DNA of 64,000 bases from an uncultured Microbacterium sp. (GCA_913774665.1 CAJYHN010000010.1:496001-560000), one strand, 5' to 3'; counted from the first letter of the stretch, positions 8,211 through 17,352 are shown. Notes: a model not told the origin generated them from the letters alone. Program-made: numbers and translations.

Positions 8211-9043
8211 GAGCGGGCCGCCTGGATGCCGGCATCCGTCGCCACTCCCTCGACGCGCGCGAGCGGCGTCTTCTCCCCCGCCTCCACGCCGAACGGCAGA
8301 CGGTTCCGGGCGGGCGGCAGGGGGCAGGTCGCGAGATCGGTATAGGCGCAGGGCAGGTTCGTCGCGCGGGTGAAGTCGATGACCGTGCGGCCCTCGGCGT
8401 CCGGCGCGGGAATCGTGACCGACCGGTTCGCCGCGTACGTCGTGACGCCGCTGGTCGCGTCGGTGAAAAGCACGAGCAGCTCCCCGGCACGATGACCGGG
8501 AAAGGCGATGAGGCGGTGAGGGATGCCGTCGCGCTCGAAGACCACTTCTCCGGGAGCCTCGTAGACGTGCGTCAGCCCGTCGACGGCCGCGCCGACCTCG
8601 TACGCCCGTGGCTGCGCGTACGCCTCGAAGCGGGCGTCGAGACGCCAGCGGGGATCCGCCGCGTAGGCCGGGGTTCCGGCGTACCGCGACAGGTAGTCCG
8701 CGTCCGGGCGGCGAGGGCGGAGCAGGTCGCGGCCACCCCGGCGAGCCACCTCGATCACTCCGCCGTCGAAGCCGACGGTCACGTCGCCGCGCTCGTTCAG
8801 GGGGCCGAAGGCGAAGCGGCCGCGAACCGTCGCACCCTCGATCTCGAGCAGGTCGTCCTCGGCGAGGTCGACGACGGGCCCGTCTTCGCCGGTGTGCCAG
8901 GTCCCCGGAAGGCCCGGGATACCGGTCGGCCGCTCGCCCAGCCAGTACAGGCCCGTGATGGCGAGGAATCCGTGCGGGTCGGCGCGGCGACGCTCGTGCG
9001 CCTCGTGCCAGGCGGTCCACTGCTCGATGAAGGTCTCGGTCAT
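8207..9043 (-). CDS. DUF1684 domain-containing protein
   Basis: A 278-residue protein recognised as DUF1684 from FLAITGLYWLGE near the N-terminus and the C-terminal block NLPCAYTDLATCPLPPARNRLPFGVEAGE, which is the most conserved part of the family. There is no signal peptide or membrane helix, so it should be cytoplasmic. The molecular function is not known; members are often found beside oxidoreductases or transporters. It is first in a two-gene unit with the downstream acetyltransferase, and is transcribed divergently from the luciferase-like monooxygenase gene. Confidence 0.8.
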   Translation of the reverse strand: MTETFIEQWTAWHEAHERRRADPHGFLAITGLYWLGERPTGIPGLPGTWHTGEDGPVVDLAEDDLLEIEGATVRGRFAFGPLNERGDVTVGFDGGVIEVARRGGRDLLRPRRPDADYLSRYAGTPAYAADPRWRLDARFEAYAQPRAYEVGAAVDGLTHVYEAPGEVVFERDGIPHRLIAFPGHRAGELLVLFTDATSGVTTYAANRSVTIPAPDAEGRTVIDFTRATNLPCAYTDLATCPLPPARNRLPFGVEAGEKTPLARVEGVATDAGIQAARS

Positions 9044-9159
9044 CGTTCTCCCTCGAGGGACGGGTCCTTACAGCATGCCTCGCCTCGCGCCTTCCGTGGC
9101 GCGGTGGGAAACGCGGCGTCACGCATCATCACGGTCGGGCCCGGCACGGACAGCGGGTC

Positions 9160-9171
9160 TAGCGTGAGGGC
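9160..9171 (+). promoter_or_regulatory. Leaderless -10 box (TAGCGT)
   Basis: TAGCGT at 9160-9165 lies six bases before the ATG of the LLM oxygenase, leaving no room for a ribosome-binding site. Transcription would start at or next to the start codon. Confidence 0.55.
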
Positions 9172-10182
9172 ATGCCTCGCCCTCTGCGCTCCCTCGGCTT
9201 CCTCACCATCGGCCTCTTCGATCGCGAGAATCCGCGCGCCGGACACGAGACGACCCTGTCGATCATCGAGCGGGGCGAGCGGCTCGGCTTCGACAGCGCG
9301 TGGCTGCGCGATCGGCACCTGCAGTACGGCATCTCCTCCCCCGTCGCGGTTCTCGCCGCGGCGTCGCAGCGCACGAGCCGCATCCGGCTCGGCACCGCCG
9401 TGATTCCGCTCGGATGGGAGAACCCGCTGCGACTCGCGGAAGACCTCTCGACCGTCGACGTGCTCTCGGGCGGGCGCCTCGAGCCCGGCTTCTCGGTCGG
9501 ACCGCCCCGAGGTCTCGACGAGATCGCCCCCGCGCTCTACCCCGACACCGCCGAGCACGAGGACTTCGGGTACGAGCGGCTGGCCCGACTGCGCCGCTTC
9601 CTCTCCGGAGACCGGGTCAGCCCCTTCGCCGGCACGGAGGGGATCGAAGAGTACTCCGAGCGGGTCGAGCCGCACGCCGCGGGTCTCACCGACCGGCTCT
9701 GGTACGGCGCCGGGAGCCCCACCTCGACGACGTGGGCGGCCGAGAACGGCTTCCATCTCCTGACCAGCAGCGTCATCCAGTCGGTGAACTCGACCGACTT
9801 CGACGCCGAGCAGGACGCGCAGATCCGCCTCTACCGCGAGACGCACCCCGACGGCGAGACCGCCCGGGTGTCGCAGGGGCTGGTCGTCGTGCCCACCGAC
9901 ACCGCCACGCCCGAACAGCGCCGGCGCTATGGGGCGTACGCCGAGTCGCGGCGCGGGCGGGTCGGCATCCCCCAGGGTCCGCGTGGGCTCTTGTTCGCCG
10001 AGGATCTCGTCGGCACGTCGGAAGAGATCGCGGAACGGCTGCTGTCATCGCGGTCGTTCCCGCGGGTCGACGAGGTCGCGTTCGCACTGCCCTTCGACTT
10101 CGAGGCCGACGACTACGCGCAGATCCTGGAAGACATCGCCGGGCGGCTGGGGCCGCTGCTGGGATGGCAGCCGGCCGCCTGA
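9172..10182 (+). CDS. LLM flavin-dependent oxidoreductase, CE1758 type
   Basis: A 336-residue bacterial luciferase-like (F420/FMN) TIM-barrel enzyme. The start LGFLTIGLFDRENPRAGHE, then GFDSAWLRDRHLQYGISSP and RIRLGTAVIPLGWENPLR match the actinobacterial CE1758-type FMN-dependent family as I remember it. The substrate is not known for this family. Its ATG has no ribosome-binding site and a -10 box six bases upstream, so it is probably leaderless. It precedes three further flavin-enzyme genes and follows an amino-acid transporter, which hints at oxidation of an imported N- or S-containing compound. Confidence 0.85.
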   Translation: MPRPLRSLGFLTIGLFDRENPRAGHETTLSIIERGERLGFDSAWLRDRHLQYGISSPVAVLAAASQRTSRIRLGTAVIPLGWENPLRLAEDLSTVDVLSGGRLEPGFSVGPPRGLDEIAPALYPDTAEHEDFGYERLARLRRFLSGDRVSPFAGTEGIEEYSERVEPHAAGLTDRLWYGAGSPTSTTWAAENGFHLLTSSVIQSVNSTDFDAEQDAQIRLYRETHPDGETARVSQGLVVVPTDTATPEQRRRYGAYAESRRGRVGIPQGPRGLLFAEDLVGTSEEIAERLLSSRSFPRVDEVAFALPFDFEADDYAQILEDIAGRLGPLLGWQPAA

Positions 10183-10257
10183 CGGGCCACGTCTGCACCG
10201 GCGAGACCGACGACCTGCGCGAGCTGACCCCGCACAGGCCGGCCAGATCGACCGGGT

Positions 10258-10299
10258 CGAGCGTCCCCGTTCGAGGCGTCCGCACTTCTCGGACACTCG
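10258..10299. repeat. Shortened family C element
   Basis: CGAGCGTCC at the left and GGACACTCG at the right mark a 42-nt relative of the 57-nt family C element, with one mismatch in the left arm and about 15 bases missing from the centre. It lies between the two LLM genes and probably represents a decayed copy. Confidence 0.6.
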
Positions 10300-10431
10300 A
10301 CCAGGGCGCGAGAGCGGGGGCGTAACAATGACGCCTCGCGGCGCTGCGTTACATCCGCGATTGTGCCCGCGCGGGCTCGGCGGCACAGTGGGCCTCTCGG
10401 CGGGAGGCACCCGCCGCGGAGGGAATCCCCC

Positions 10432-11613
10432 ATGTCGGAGCGCATCCACCTCGCCGTCGCCCTGGACGGCGCCGGCTGGCACCCGGCCGCGTGGCGCGAG
10501 CCCACGGCCCGGCCCACCGAGCTGACCTCGGCCGCCTACTGGCGCGCCCTGGCCCGCACGGCCGACGGAGCGGGACTCGTCCTCGCGACGATCGAGGACG
10601 CGCTGAGCCTGGGCGGTCGCTCTTTCGAGCCGGATGCCGAGACCCGCCGCGATCGCGCCCGCGGGCGTCTCGATGCGGTGCTGCTGTCGTCGTTCCTGGC
10701 CCCGGCCACACGCCGGATCGGTCTCGTCCCCACCGCGACCACGACCCACCCCGAGCCCTTCCACCTGGCGACGGGCCTGCAGACGCTCGACCACGTGAGC
10801 CGCGGCCGCGCGGGCGTGCGCCTGGTCGCGGGCTCGACACCGCAGGAGCGCGCGAACTTCGGACGCCGCGCCGACGGACCGGCCGGGTTGCCGGCATCCG
10901 GTCGCGTCGAAGACGACCCGGCGCTGCTCGCCGCCTTCCGCGAGGCGGGGGAGGTCGCCGACGTCATCCGGCGTCTGGCCGACTCGTGGGAGGACGAAGC
11001 GATCGTCCGCGACCTCGAGTCGGGGAAGTTCCTCGACCGCGAGCGCGTGCACAACGTCGAGTTCGAGGGGGAGTTCTTCTCGATCACGGGCGCGTCGATC
11101 GTGCCGCGGTCGCCGCAGGGTCAACCCCTCATCACCGCTCTCGCGCACCAGACGGTCCCCTACCGTTTCGCGGCGGAGCACGCCGACCTCGTGTTCGTCA
11201 CCCCCGCCGACGCGGGGGCGGTCGGTGGCATCCTCGGCGAGCTCGACGGGGGCGACGACCTGCGCGTCTTCGCCGATCTGCTCGTGCTCGTGGAGGACTC
11301 GCGCTCCGAAGCCGAAGCCGTGTGGGCCCGCCTGCAGGAGCGTGCACCGCTCACGACCGACGCCCGGGTGGTGGTGGGGACCGCCGCCGACGTCGTGGAC
11401 GAGATCGGGGCCCTCGCCGCAGCCGGAGTCGACGGGGTCCGTCTGCGACCCGCCCGCCTCCCCGTCGACCTCGACGCGATCGCCGACCGGGTCGTGCCCG
11501 CAGCGGCGGCCGCCGGCATCCTGCTCCCCGACGACGGTGCGCCCACGCTCCGCGAGCGTCTCGGACTCCCGCGTCTCGCCAGCCGCTACGCCCGTCAGGA
11601 GGTCGGCGCATGA
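10432..11613 (+). CDS. LLM class flavin-dependent monooxygenase
   Basis: A 393-residue luciferase-fold monooxygenase related to the NtaA/SnaA/DszA group. It starts RIHLAVALDGAGWHPAAWR, has GLVPTATTTHPEPFHLATGLQTLDHVSRGRAG in the barrel centre and IVPRSPQGQPLITAL, the conserved SPQGxP turn. The ATG follows GGAGGG. It is the first of four genes in a row, three of which overlap by ATGA. The upstream region holds the pair GTAAC...GTTAC (10323-10350), which may be an operator. The enzyme needs reduced FMN from a separate reductase; the substrate is unknown. Confidence 0.85.
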   Translation: MSERIHLAVALDGAGWHPAAWREPTARPTELTSAAYWRALARTADGAGLVLATIEDALSLGGRSFEPDAETRRDRARGRLDAVLLSSFLAPATRRIGLVPTATTTHPEPFHLATGLQTLDHVSRGRAGVRLVAGSTPQERANFGRRADGPAGLPASGRVEDDPALLAAFREAGEVADVIRRLADSWEDEAIVRDLESGKFLDRERVHNVEFEGEFFSITGASIVPRSPQGQPLITALAHQTVPYRFAAEHADLVFVTPADAGAVGGILGELDGGDDLRVFADLLVLVEDSRSEAEAVWARLQERAPLTTDARVVVGTAADVVDEIGALAAAGVDGVRLRPARLPVDLDAIADRVVPAAAAAGILLPDDGAPTLRERLGLPRLASRYARQEVGA

Positions 11614-12962
11614 CCCGCCGTCAGATCCACCTCGCCGCGCACTTCCCCGGGGTGAACAACACGACCGTGTGGACCGACCCGAGCGCGGGCAGTCAGATCG
11701 ACTTCTCGTCGTTCGAGCACTTCGCACGCACGGCCGAGCGCGGGTTGTTCGACTACCTCTTCCTCGCCGAGGGTTTGCGCCTGCGCGAGCACCGCGGGCA
11801 GCTGCACGATCTCGACGTCGCGGGACGCCCGAACACCCTCGCGATCCTCACCGCCCTGGCCGCCGTCACCGAGCACATCGGCCTGGTCGGCACGCTCAAC
11901 ACGACCTTCAACGAGCCGTACGAGCTCGCGCGCCAGCTCGGCACCCTCGACCTCCTGTCGAACGGCCGCGCGGGGTGGAACGCCGTGACGAGTTCCGACG
12001 CGTTCCACGGCGCGAACTTCCGCCGCGGCGGCTATCTCGACCACGCCGACCGGTACGCGCGGGCCGCGGAGTTCGCCGCCCTGTCGAAGGCGCTGTGGTC
12101 GTCCTGGAGCGACGATGCGATCGAGGCTGATGCCGCGACGGGCGAATTCCTGCGCGCCGACGCCATCGCGCGCGTCCGCCACGAGTCGCGGTTGTTCGAC
12201 GTCGACGCGGTGTTCGACGTGCCGCGGTCGCCGCAGGGGCGACCGGTGATCGTGCAGGCGGGCGACTCCGCCGACGGCCGGGACTTCGCCACGCAGCACG
12301 CCGACGTGATCTTCTCGCTGCACACCGCCTTCGACGACGCTCGGCAGTTCTACCGCGACGTGAAGGGCCGACTCGCCGCCAACGGTCGCGACGAGGACTC
12401 GCTCAAGATCCTGCCGGCCGCGACCTTCGTGCTCGGCGACAGCGCCGACGAGGCCCTCGAGCGCTCGCGCGAGATCGCCCTGGCCCAGGTGCGGCCGCAG
12501 ACGGCGATCACCTACCTCGAGCAGATCTGGAACCGCGACCTGAGCGGCTACGACCCCGACGGTCCGCTCCCCGACCTCGAACCCGACACGGGCGTCGAGA
12601 CGGCTCAGGGCTTCGCGGGTCGTCACGCCGCGATCCGTGCCCGCGTGGGCAAGCTGCGCGAGCAGGCCGCGGCCGAGGGCCTCAGCATCCGCGAGCTCGT
12701 CATCCGCCTGACGGCGACGCACACCTTCGTCGGGACGCCGGAGCACGTGGCATCCGAGATCGACCGCTACGTGCAGGAACGCGCCACCGACGGGTTCGCC
12801 GTGGTCGGACACGTGACCCCGCACGGCCTCGACGAGTTCGCCGACACCGTCGTGCCGCTGCTGCAGGAGCGCGGGTCGTTCCGCCGTTCGTACGACGAGG
12901 GCGCCACGCTGCACGATCTGCTCGGGCTGCCCCCGGTCCCCTCGAACGCCGGGGTGCGATGA
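11610..12962 (+). CDS. NtaA/DmoA-family FMN-dependent monooxygenase
   Basis: A 450-residue enzyme of the nitrilotriacetate / dibenzothiophene-sulfone / dimethyl-sulfide monooxygenase family. Typical blocks are GLFDYLFLAEG, GLVGTLNTTFNEPYELARQLGTLDLLSNGRAGWNAVTS, GANFRRGG and SPQGRPVIVQAGDS. The long C-terminal insertion and the ATHTFVGTPEHVASEI segment are family traits. Known members cleave C-N or C-S bonds, so nitrogen or sulfur scavenging is a reasonable guess. It overlaps both neighbours by four bases (ATGA) and should be produced in fixed ratio with them. Confidence 0.88.
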   Translation: MTRRQIHLAAHFPGVNNTTVWTDPSAGSQIDFSSFEHFARTAERGLFDYLFLAEGLRLREHRGQLHDLDVAGRPNTLAILTALAAVTEHIGLVGTLNTTFNEPYELARQLGTLDLLSNGRAGWNAVTSSDAFHGANFRRGGYLDHADRYARAAEFAALSKALWSSWSDDAIEADAATGEFLRADAIARVRHESRLFDVDAVFDVPRSPQGRPVIVQAGDSADGRDFATQHADVIFSLHTAFDDARQFYRDVKGRLAANGRDEDSLKILPAATFVLGDSADEALERSREIALAQVRPQTAITYLEQIWNRDLSGYDPDGPLPDLEPDTGVETAQGFAGRHAAIRARVGKLREQAAAEGLSIRELVIRLTATHTFVGTPEHVASEIDRYVQERATDGFAVVGHVTPHGLDEFADTVVPLLQERGSFRRSYDEGATLHDLLGLPPVPSNAGVR

Positions 12963-14836
12963 CCGAGCTCGTGATCGTCGGGGCGGGGCCGCGCGCGGTC
13001 ATGCTCGTCGAGCGTCTGCTCGCGCGGCGGGCGCCCGCTCCGCTGAGCATCACCCTCGTCGACCCGTTCCCCCCGGGCGCGGGGCGCATCTGGCGGCGCG
13101 AGCAGTCGCCGCTGCTCAAGCTCAATTCGATGGCGCGCGACGTGACCGTCTTCACCGACGAGTCCTGCACGATCGCGGGACCGATCCGTTCGGGGCCGTC
13201 GCTCATCGAGTGGGCCGAGCGGGTGCGGGCGGGCACCCTCCCCGACGTCGCGATCGATGATCCCGAACTGGATGCCGAGCTGCGCAGCCTCCGCCCCGAC
13301 TCCTTCCCCACGCGACGACTGCAGAGCGCGTACCTCGACTGGTTCTGGCGCCGCTCGGTCGCGATCGCCCCGCCCGGGGTCGAGGTGCGGTGGCACGAGG
13401 GAACCGTGCAGTGGGTCGACGACACCGTCGACGGCTACGAGGTCGCCCTCGCCGACGGCATCCGTCTGTCCGCCGACGTGCTGGTCTACGCGATGGGCCA
13501 CAACGCGCGCGAGCCCGAGGAGGCCGTGGTCGCTCTGCGAGACGCCGCCGTGGGCGCGGGGCTGACCTACGTCCCGCCGGCGTTCACCGCCGACGCCGAC
13601 CTCGGCGTCTTCGCCCCCGGCGACGACGTGATCGTCCGCGGGATGGGGTTGGCCGCTGTCGACGCCGTCGTGCTGCTCACCGCCGGCCGGGGCGGGGTCT
13701 TCTCCCGACGCGACGACGGGCGCCTGCTTTACGAACCGTCGGGACTCGAGCCGCGACTGCACCTCGGATCCCGCCGCGGCGTGCCCTATCGCTCGAAGGT
13801 GTCGTCGCAGCTGCAGGGCGACCCGCCCGTGTGCGAGGTGCTGACCCCCGCCGCGGTCGCGGAGCTGCTCGCCCGCCCGGGCCCCGTCGACTTCCTCGAC
13901 GACGTCTGGCCGCTCCTCGCGCGCGAGCTCGTCTGGGGCCACTACCGGGAGCTGTTCACCGGCCACCCCGAGCGCGTCGCCACGACCTGGGAGGTGTTCC
14001 GCGAAACCCTTCGAGAGGTGGATGCCGACACCGCGGCCCTTCGCCGCGCCGCCGCCGCCGTGGTGCCCGATCCCCTGGACCGCTTCGACGTGCGGGCGCT
14101 GGACGGGCCGCTCGGCGACGAGAGCTTCTCGGGTCCCGCCGAGGTGCACGAGAGGGTGCTCCGACACGTCGTCGACGACCTCCACCTGCGCACGACCCCG
14201 GAGCGCAGCGCGGCGCAGGCGCTCTTCCTCACGATCTTGTCGTCGTTCCTGGGACTTGCGGACATCCCGACCGAACGGTGGAGCGCGCGGTCCCGCGCCA
14301 TCGACCTCCCGGTGACCTGGCACGCCTTCTTCAGCTACGTCGCCTCGGGGCCGCCGGCGCACCGGCTGGAGGAGTTCCTCGCCCTCGCCGAGGCCGGGAT
14401 CATGCGTTTCCTCGGGCCCGACATCACCGTGCGCGTCGACGCGGACCGGGGCTTCGTCGCGTCGTCACCGAGGACCGCGGGTGAGGTGAGCGCCCACGGA
14501 TTGATCGACGCGTGGCTGCCCGCAGCCACCGCCTCGGCGAGCGAGAACCCGGCGCTCCGGGAGCTCGCGAGCCGCCACGGTCGCGAGGTGCACGTGTCGG
14601 ACGAGACGTTCACCGGATCGCTGGGGCGCATCGACGTCGACGACGAGGGCCGCGTCATCGCTCGAGACGGGCACCCGCGCGCGGCGATGTTCGCGATCGG
14701 ACCCTTCACCTCGTCGATGGAGGCCGGAGCCTTCACCCGTCCGCGCTCCGACTCGCTGTCGCTGCGGCAGACCGACCGGATCGCCGGCGCCGTCGCCGCC
14801 GCCCTCGCCGCGCGGGCCGCCGCCGGGGTGCGCTGA
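12959..14836 (+). CDS. FAD/NAD(P)-binding protein (NAD_binding_9 type)
   Basis: A 625-residue flavoprotein with an N-terminal Rossmann loop (VIVGAGPRAVMLVERLL, residues 5-21), the LNSMARDVTVFTD segment typical of the FAD-NAD_binding_9 family, and a second dinucleotide fold near VIVRGMGLAAVDAVVLLTAGRGG. No catalytic domain beyond the two nucleotide folds is recognisable. Lying in the same overlapping operon as two FMN-dependent monooxygenases, it may supply reduced flavin or carry out an associated oxidation. That role is inferred from context only. Confidence 0.8.
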   Translation: MTELVIVGAGPRAVMLVERLLARRAPAPLSITLVDPFPPGAGRIWRREQSPLLKLNSMARDVTVFTDESCTIAGPIRSGPSLIEWAERVRAGTLPDVAIDDPELDAELRSLRPDSFPTRRLQSAYLDWFWRRSVAIAPPGVEVRWHEGTVQWVDDTVDGYEVALADGIRLSADVLVYAMGHNAREPEEAVVALRDAAVGAGLTYVPPAFTADADLGVFAPGDDVIVRGMGLAAVDAVVLLTAGRGGVFSRRDDGRLLYEPSGLEPRLHLGSRRGVPYRSKVSSQLQGDPPVCEVLTPAAVAELLARPGPVDFLDDVWPLLARELVWGHYRELFTGHPERVATTWEVFRETLREVDADTAALRRAAAAVVPDPLDRFDVRALDGPLGDESFSGPAEVHERVLRHVVDDLHLRTTPERSAAQALFLTILSSFLGLADIPTERWSARSRAIDLPVTWHAFFSYVASGPPAHRLEEFLALAEAGIMRFLGPDITVRVDADRGFVASSPRTAGEVSAHGLIDAWLPAATASASENPALRELASRHGREVHVSDETFTGSLGRIDVDDEGRVIARDGHPRAAMFAIGPFTSSMEAGAFTRPRSDSLSLRQTDRIAGAVAAALAARAAAGVR

Positions 14837-14902
14837 CCCGCGCGGAATGCGCGACGCTCGCCGCCGTTGTCTTCTGTGCACCTCCCCCGAGAACGGATGC
14901 CC

Positions 14903-15619
14903 ATGACCACCACCTCGTCCCTCCCCGTCCCGCACGCCGACGCCACGGTCCTCGACAACGCCGCATGGCACGCCCTGTCCGGCCCGCACGCGCACTTCGC
15001 GATCGGCGGCGAGCTCGTCAAGCGGTATCCCGAAGACGTCGCCCCCTTCGTCGCCGTGCGCACCTGGGACGACCCCGGCGTGTGGGACGCCCTGCGCGAC
15101 CTCGTCGGGCCCGGCGCCGACGTGGGCCTCTCGGGCTTCGAGGGCGAGATTCCGGCCGACTGGGAGTGGGTCGGTGGGGGCGAGGGCGTGCAGCTCGTCG
15201 AGACGGATGCCCTTCGCACCCGTCCCGATGACGAGGCCATCGAGCTGGGAGCCGACGACGCCGCGGAGATGATCGACATCGTCGCGCGGAACCAGCCCGG
15301 TCCCTTCCGGCCCCGCACCTACGAGCTCGGCCGATACATCGGCATCCGTCGCGACGGTCGTCTGGTCGCGATGGCGGGCGAGCGCCTCCACCCCGCCGGC
15401 TGGACCGAGATCAGCGCGGTCGCCGTCGACGCCGACCACCGCCGCCAGGGACTCGCCTCTCGGCTCGTGCTCGACGTCGCGTTCCACATCCAGCAGCGCG
15501 GAGACCGCGCGATGATGCACGCCGCCGCGAGCAACGTCGGCGCGATCGCCGCGTACGAGCGTCTGGGCTTCGCCCTGCGTCGGCGCAACCGCTTCGCGGC
15601 GGTGCGCACGCCCGCGTGA
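14903..15619 (+). CDS. GNAT-family acetyltransferase (FR47-like)
   Basis: A 238-residue protein whose C-terminal half is a GNAT domain: ISAVAVDADHRRQGLASRLV carries the acetyl-CoA loop, followed by NVGAIAAYERLGFALRRR. The N-terminal half, with DNAAWHALSGPHAHFAIGG, is the extension seen in FR47-like members. I chose the second of two near ATGs because GAGAACGG gives it proper spacing. It follows the flavoprotein gene by 66 bases and probably belongs to the same transcript, so acetylation of the oxygenase product or substrate is possible. Confidence 0.8.
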   Translation: MTTTSSLPVPHADATVLDNAAWHALSGPHAHFAIGGELVKRYPEDVAPFVAVRTWDDPGVWDALRDLVGPGADVGLSGFEGEIPADWEWVGGGEGVQLVETDALRTRPDDEAIELGADDAAEMIDIVARNQPGPFRPRTYELGRYIGIRRDGRLVAMAGERLHPAGWTEISAVAVDADHRRQGLASRLVLDVAFHIQQRGDRAMMHAAASNVGAIAAYERLGFALRRRNRFAAVRTPA

Positions 15620-15625
15620 TCGCGG

Positions 15626-16483
15626 TCAGTGCGCGAGCGGTGTGGCCGTCCCGCTGACGCGCACTCCGCCGCTCGCCGGGACGTCGACGTGCAGTTCGCT
15701 CGGCCGCCCCACGTGCCGCCCCTGACGGACGGTGAACGAGAAGGGCCCCGTGCGCCCCACGCGGTCGCGCAGGTACGCCCCGAGCGACGCCGCCGCCGAC
15801 CCGGTCGCCGGGTCCTCGGTGATCTCGCCCACGGGGAACAGGTTGCGGGCCTCGAACACCTCGGCATCCGGGCTCTCCGCGTGCACGACCGTCACGGTGC
15901 CCGCCCATCCGCGCTCGTCCATCAGCGCGCGCAGGGCCCCCGGGTCGAAGCCGAAGGAGTCGAAGCGCTCGCGTGAGGCCACCGCCACGACCGGGTGCGT
16001 ATTGCCCGCGAAAGACTGCGCCAGCGGCAGGCGCACGTCGAGATCGCCCTCGGAGAGATTCAGGATGCCGAGCAGCCGCCGCCCCACCTCGGCGGAGAGT
16101 TCGCTCTGCACCGGGTCGACGCTCGTGAAGCCCGCCGTCACGCGACCGTCGGCGTCGAGGCTGGTCTCGAGGGCGATCTCGCCGGCCGCGGAGTCGAAGA
16201 CGAAGGGACCTGTGCCCTCCGCCTCGGCCAGGGCCACGGCGGTGGCGATCGTCGCGTGTCCGCAGAACGGGACCTCGGCGCCGGGCGAGAAGTACCGCAC
16301 CCGCGCGCGCCGATCGCCGCGCGCGGTGACGAAGGCCGTCTCGGGGTAGCCGAGGTCGGTCGCGATCTGCTGCATGCGCGGCTCGTCGAGGCCCTCGGCA
16401 TCGAGGACGACTCCCGCCGGGTTCCCGCCGCCGGGCTCCGCGGCGAAGGCGAGCAGGTGCAGGATGCCGGGGCGGGTCGTCAT
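15626..16483 (-). CDS. PhzF-family isomerase-like protein
   Basis: A 285-residue protein of the PhzF / diaminopimelate-epimerase fold. It begins with the family pattern GGGNPAGVVLD, carries the catalytic-type Glu48 in LGYPETAFV, RVRYFSPGAEVPFCGHATIATA (the conserved CGHAT block) and near the end ITEDPATGSAAASLGAYL, the DPATGSA signature. Family members isomerise or epimerise small acids; very few have a known substrate, and presence of phenazine synthesis is not implied. The ATG lies 332 bases from apt, which runs in the same direction, with family B repeats between. Confidence 0.88.
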   Translation of the reverse strand: MTTRPGILHLLAFAAEPGGGNPAGVVLDAEGLDEPRMQQIATDLGYPETAFVTARGDRRARVRYFSPGAEVPFCGHATIATAVALAEAEGTGPFVFDSAAGEIALETSLDADGRVTAGFTSVDPVQSELSAEVGRRLLGILNLSEGDLDVRLPLAQSFAGNTHPVVAVASRERFDSFGFDPGALRALMDERGWAGTVTVVHAESPDAEVFEARNLFPVGEITEDPATGSAAASLGAYLRDRVGRTGPFSFTVRQGRHVGRPSELHVDVPASGGVRVSGTATPLAH

Positions 16484-16555
16484 GTGTCGATTCTGGTCGA
16501 CGGCGAAGGCGGCCGTGGCGCGGGGCCGTGGCGCGGGGGCCGTGGCGCGGGGGCT

Positions 16556-16776
16556 GTGCCAAACTCCTGAGGAATTCGGCGGAGGGGGCCTCTAGAGCCG
16601 CGGCGGGCTCGTTTTCGGCCGCCCGCTCAGGAGTTTCGCACGCGCCGCGCCAGACTCCTGAGGAATCTGGCGGTGGGGGCCGTGGCGCGGGGGCCGTGCC
16701 AAACTCCTGAGGAATTCGGCGGAGGGGCCCTCTAGAGCCGTGGCGGGCTCGTTCTCGGCCGCCCGCTCAGGAGTTT
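16556..16776. repeat. Two family B hairpins and a small palindrome
   Basis: The 332-base gap between apt and phzF-like holds two copies of an element with a 76-nt core, 16561-16636 and 16701-16776. Each runs from AAACTCCTGA to TCAGGAGTTT (perfect 10-bp arms), and they share the interior TCTAGAGCC and CTCGTTYTCGGCCGCCCGC almost base for base. Between them, at about 16650-16674, lies a small palindrome CGCCAGA...TCTGGCG around CTCCTGAGGAA. The left flank, with repeated GTGGCGCGGGGGC, is simple GC-rich sequence. No gene is visible. Confidence 0.82.
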
Positions 16777-16815
16777 CGCACGCGCCGCCCGGGCACGGCC
16801 CTCGCGGGCGCCGCG

Positions 16816-17340
16816 TCAGACGTGGAAGACGGAGTGCAGGTGGCCGCCGAGGGCCTCGCGGCCGCCCAGGCCGTCGATCTCGAGAAGGGTCGCGATGCCC
16901 ACGACCTCGCTGCCCACGGCCTCGAGCAGCTCGCGCCCCGCGCCGAGGGTCCCTCCGGTGGCGAGGACGTCGTCGAGCAGAAGCACGCGGGCGCCGTCCG
17001 CGGCGTCGTCGTGCATCTCGATCTGCGCCGAGCCGTACTCGAGGTCGTACGAGACGGTGGCCGCGGGGCGGGGCAGTTTGCCGGCCTTGCGGATCGGCAT
17101 GAGTCCCACGTTCGCGACGATGGCGGCGGCTCCGGCCAGCAGGAAGCCGCGCGCCTCGACTCCGGCGACGGCGTCGAAACGGCCGGCGAACGGCTCGATC
17201 AGCGCCTCCACCACGTCGCGGAGCGCCGCGGCGTCGGCCAGCAGCGGCGTGATGTCGCGGAACACGATCCCGGGCTTGGGGTAGTCGGGGATGCTCGTGA
17301 TGAGCGATTCAGCGCGGGCGAGGGCGGAGGCGTCGGGCAC
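16816..17340 (-). CDS. apt: Adenine phosphoribosyltransferase
   Basis: A 174-residue cytoplasmic salvage enzyme converting adenine and PRPP to AMP. The family blocks are DYPKPGIVFRDITPLL at the N-terminus, GVEARGFLLAGAAA, LPIRKAGKLP in the form MPIRKAGKLPRP, and the PRPP-binding loop VLLLDDVLATGGTL (Asp-Asp followed by ATGGT). It starts with GTG and has TAGGCT six bases upstream, so it is probably leaderless. It faces the alpha-glucosidase divergently. Confidence 0.93.
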   Translation of the reverse strand: MPDASALARAESLITSIPDYPKPGIVFRDITPLLADAAALRDVVEALIEPFAGRFDAVAGVEARGFLLAGAAAIVANVGLMPIRKAGKLPRPAATVSYDLEYGSAQIEMHDDAADGARVLLLDDVLATGGTLGAGRELLEAVGSEVVGIATLLEIDGLGGREALGGHLHSVFHV

Positions 17341-17352
17341 CGACCCAGCCTA
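17341..17352 (-). promoter_or_regulatory. Leaderless -10 box (TAGGCT) of apt
   Basis: On the minus strand TAGGCT (17347-17352) ends six bases before the GTG start of apt, with no ribosome-binding site between. Confidence 0.55.

Noticed and set aside
9172-14836. The LLM cluster as a bioluminescence or natural-product pathway
   Set aside because: There is no fatty-acid reductase and no synthase or NRPS/PKS gene; the members resemble catabolic monooxygenases.
15626-16483. PhzF-like gene as evidence of phenazine synthesis
   Set aside because: No other phz gene is present, and most PhzF-fold proteins have unrelated or unknown functions.
16540-16790. The duplicated family B region as an insertion sequence
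   Set aside because: There is no transposase frame and the unit is too short; it is treated as a non-coding hairpin element.
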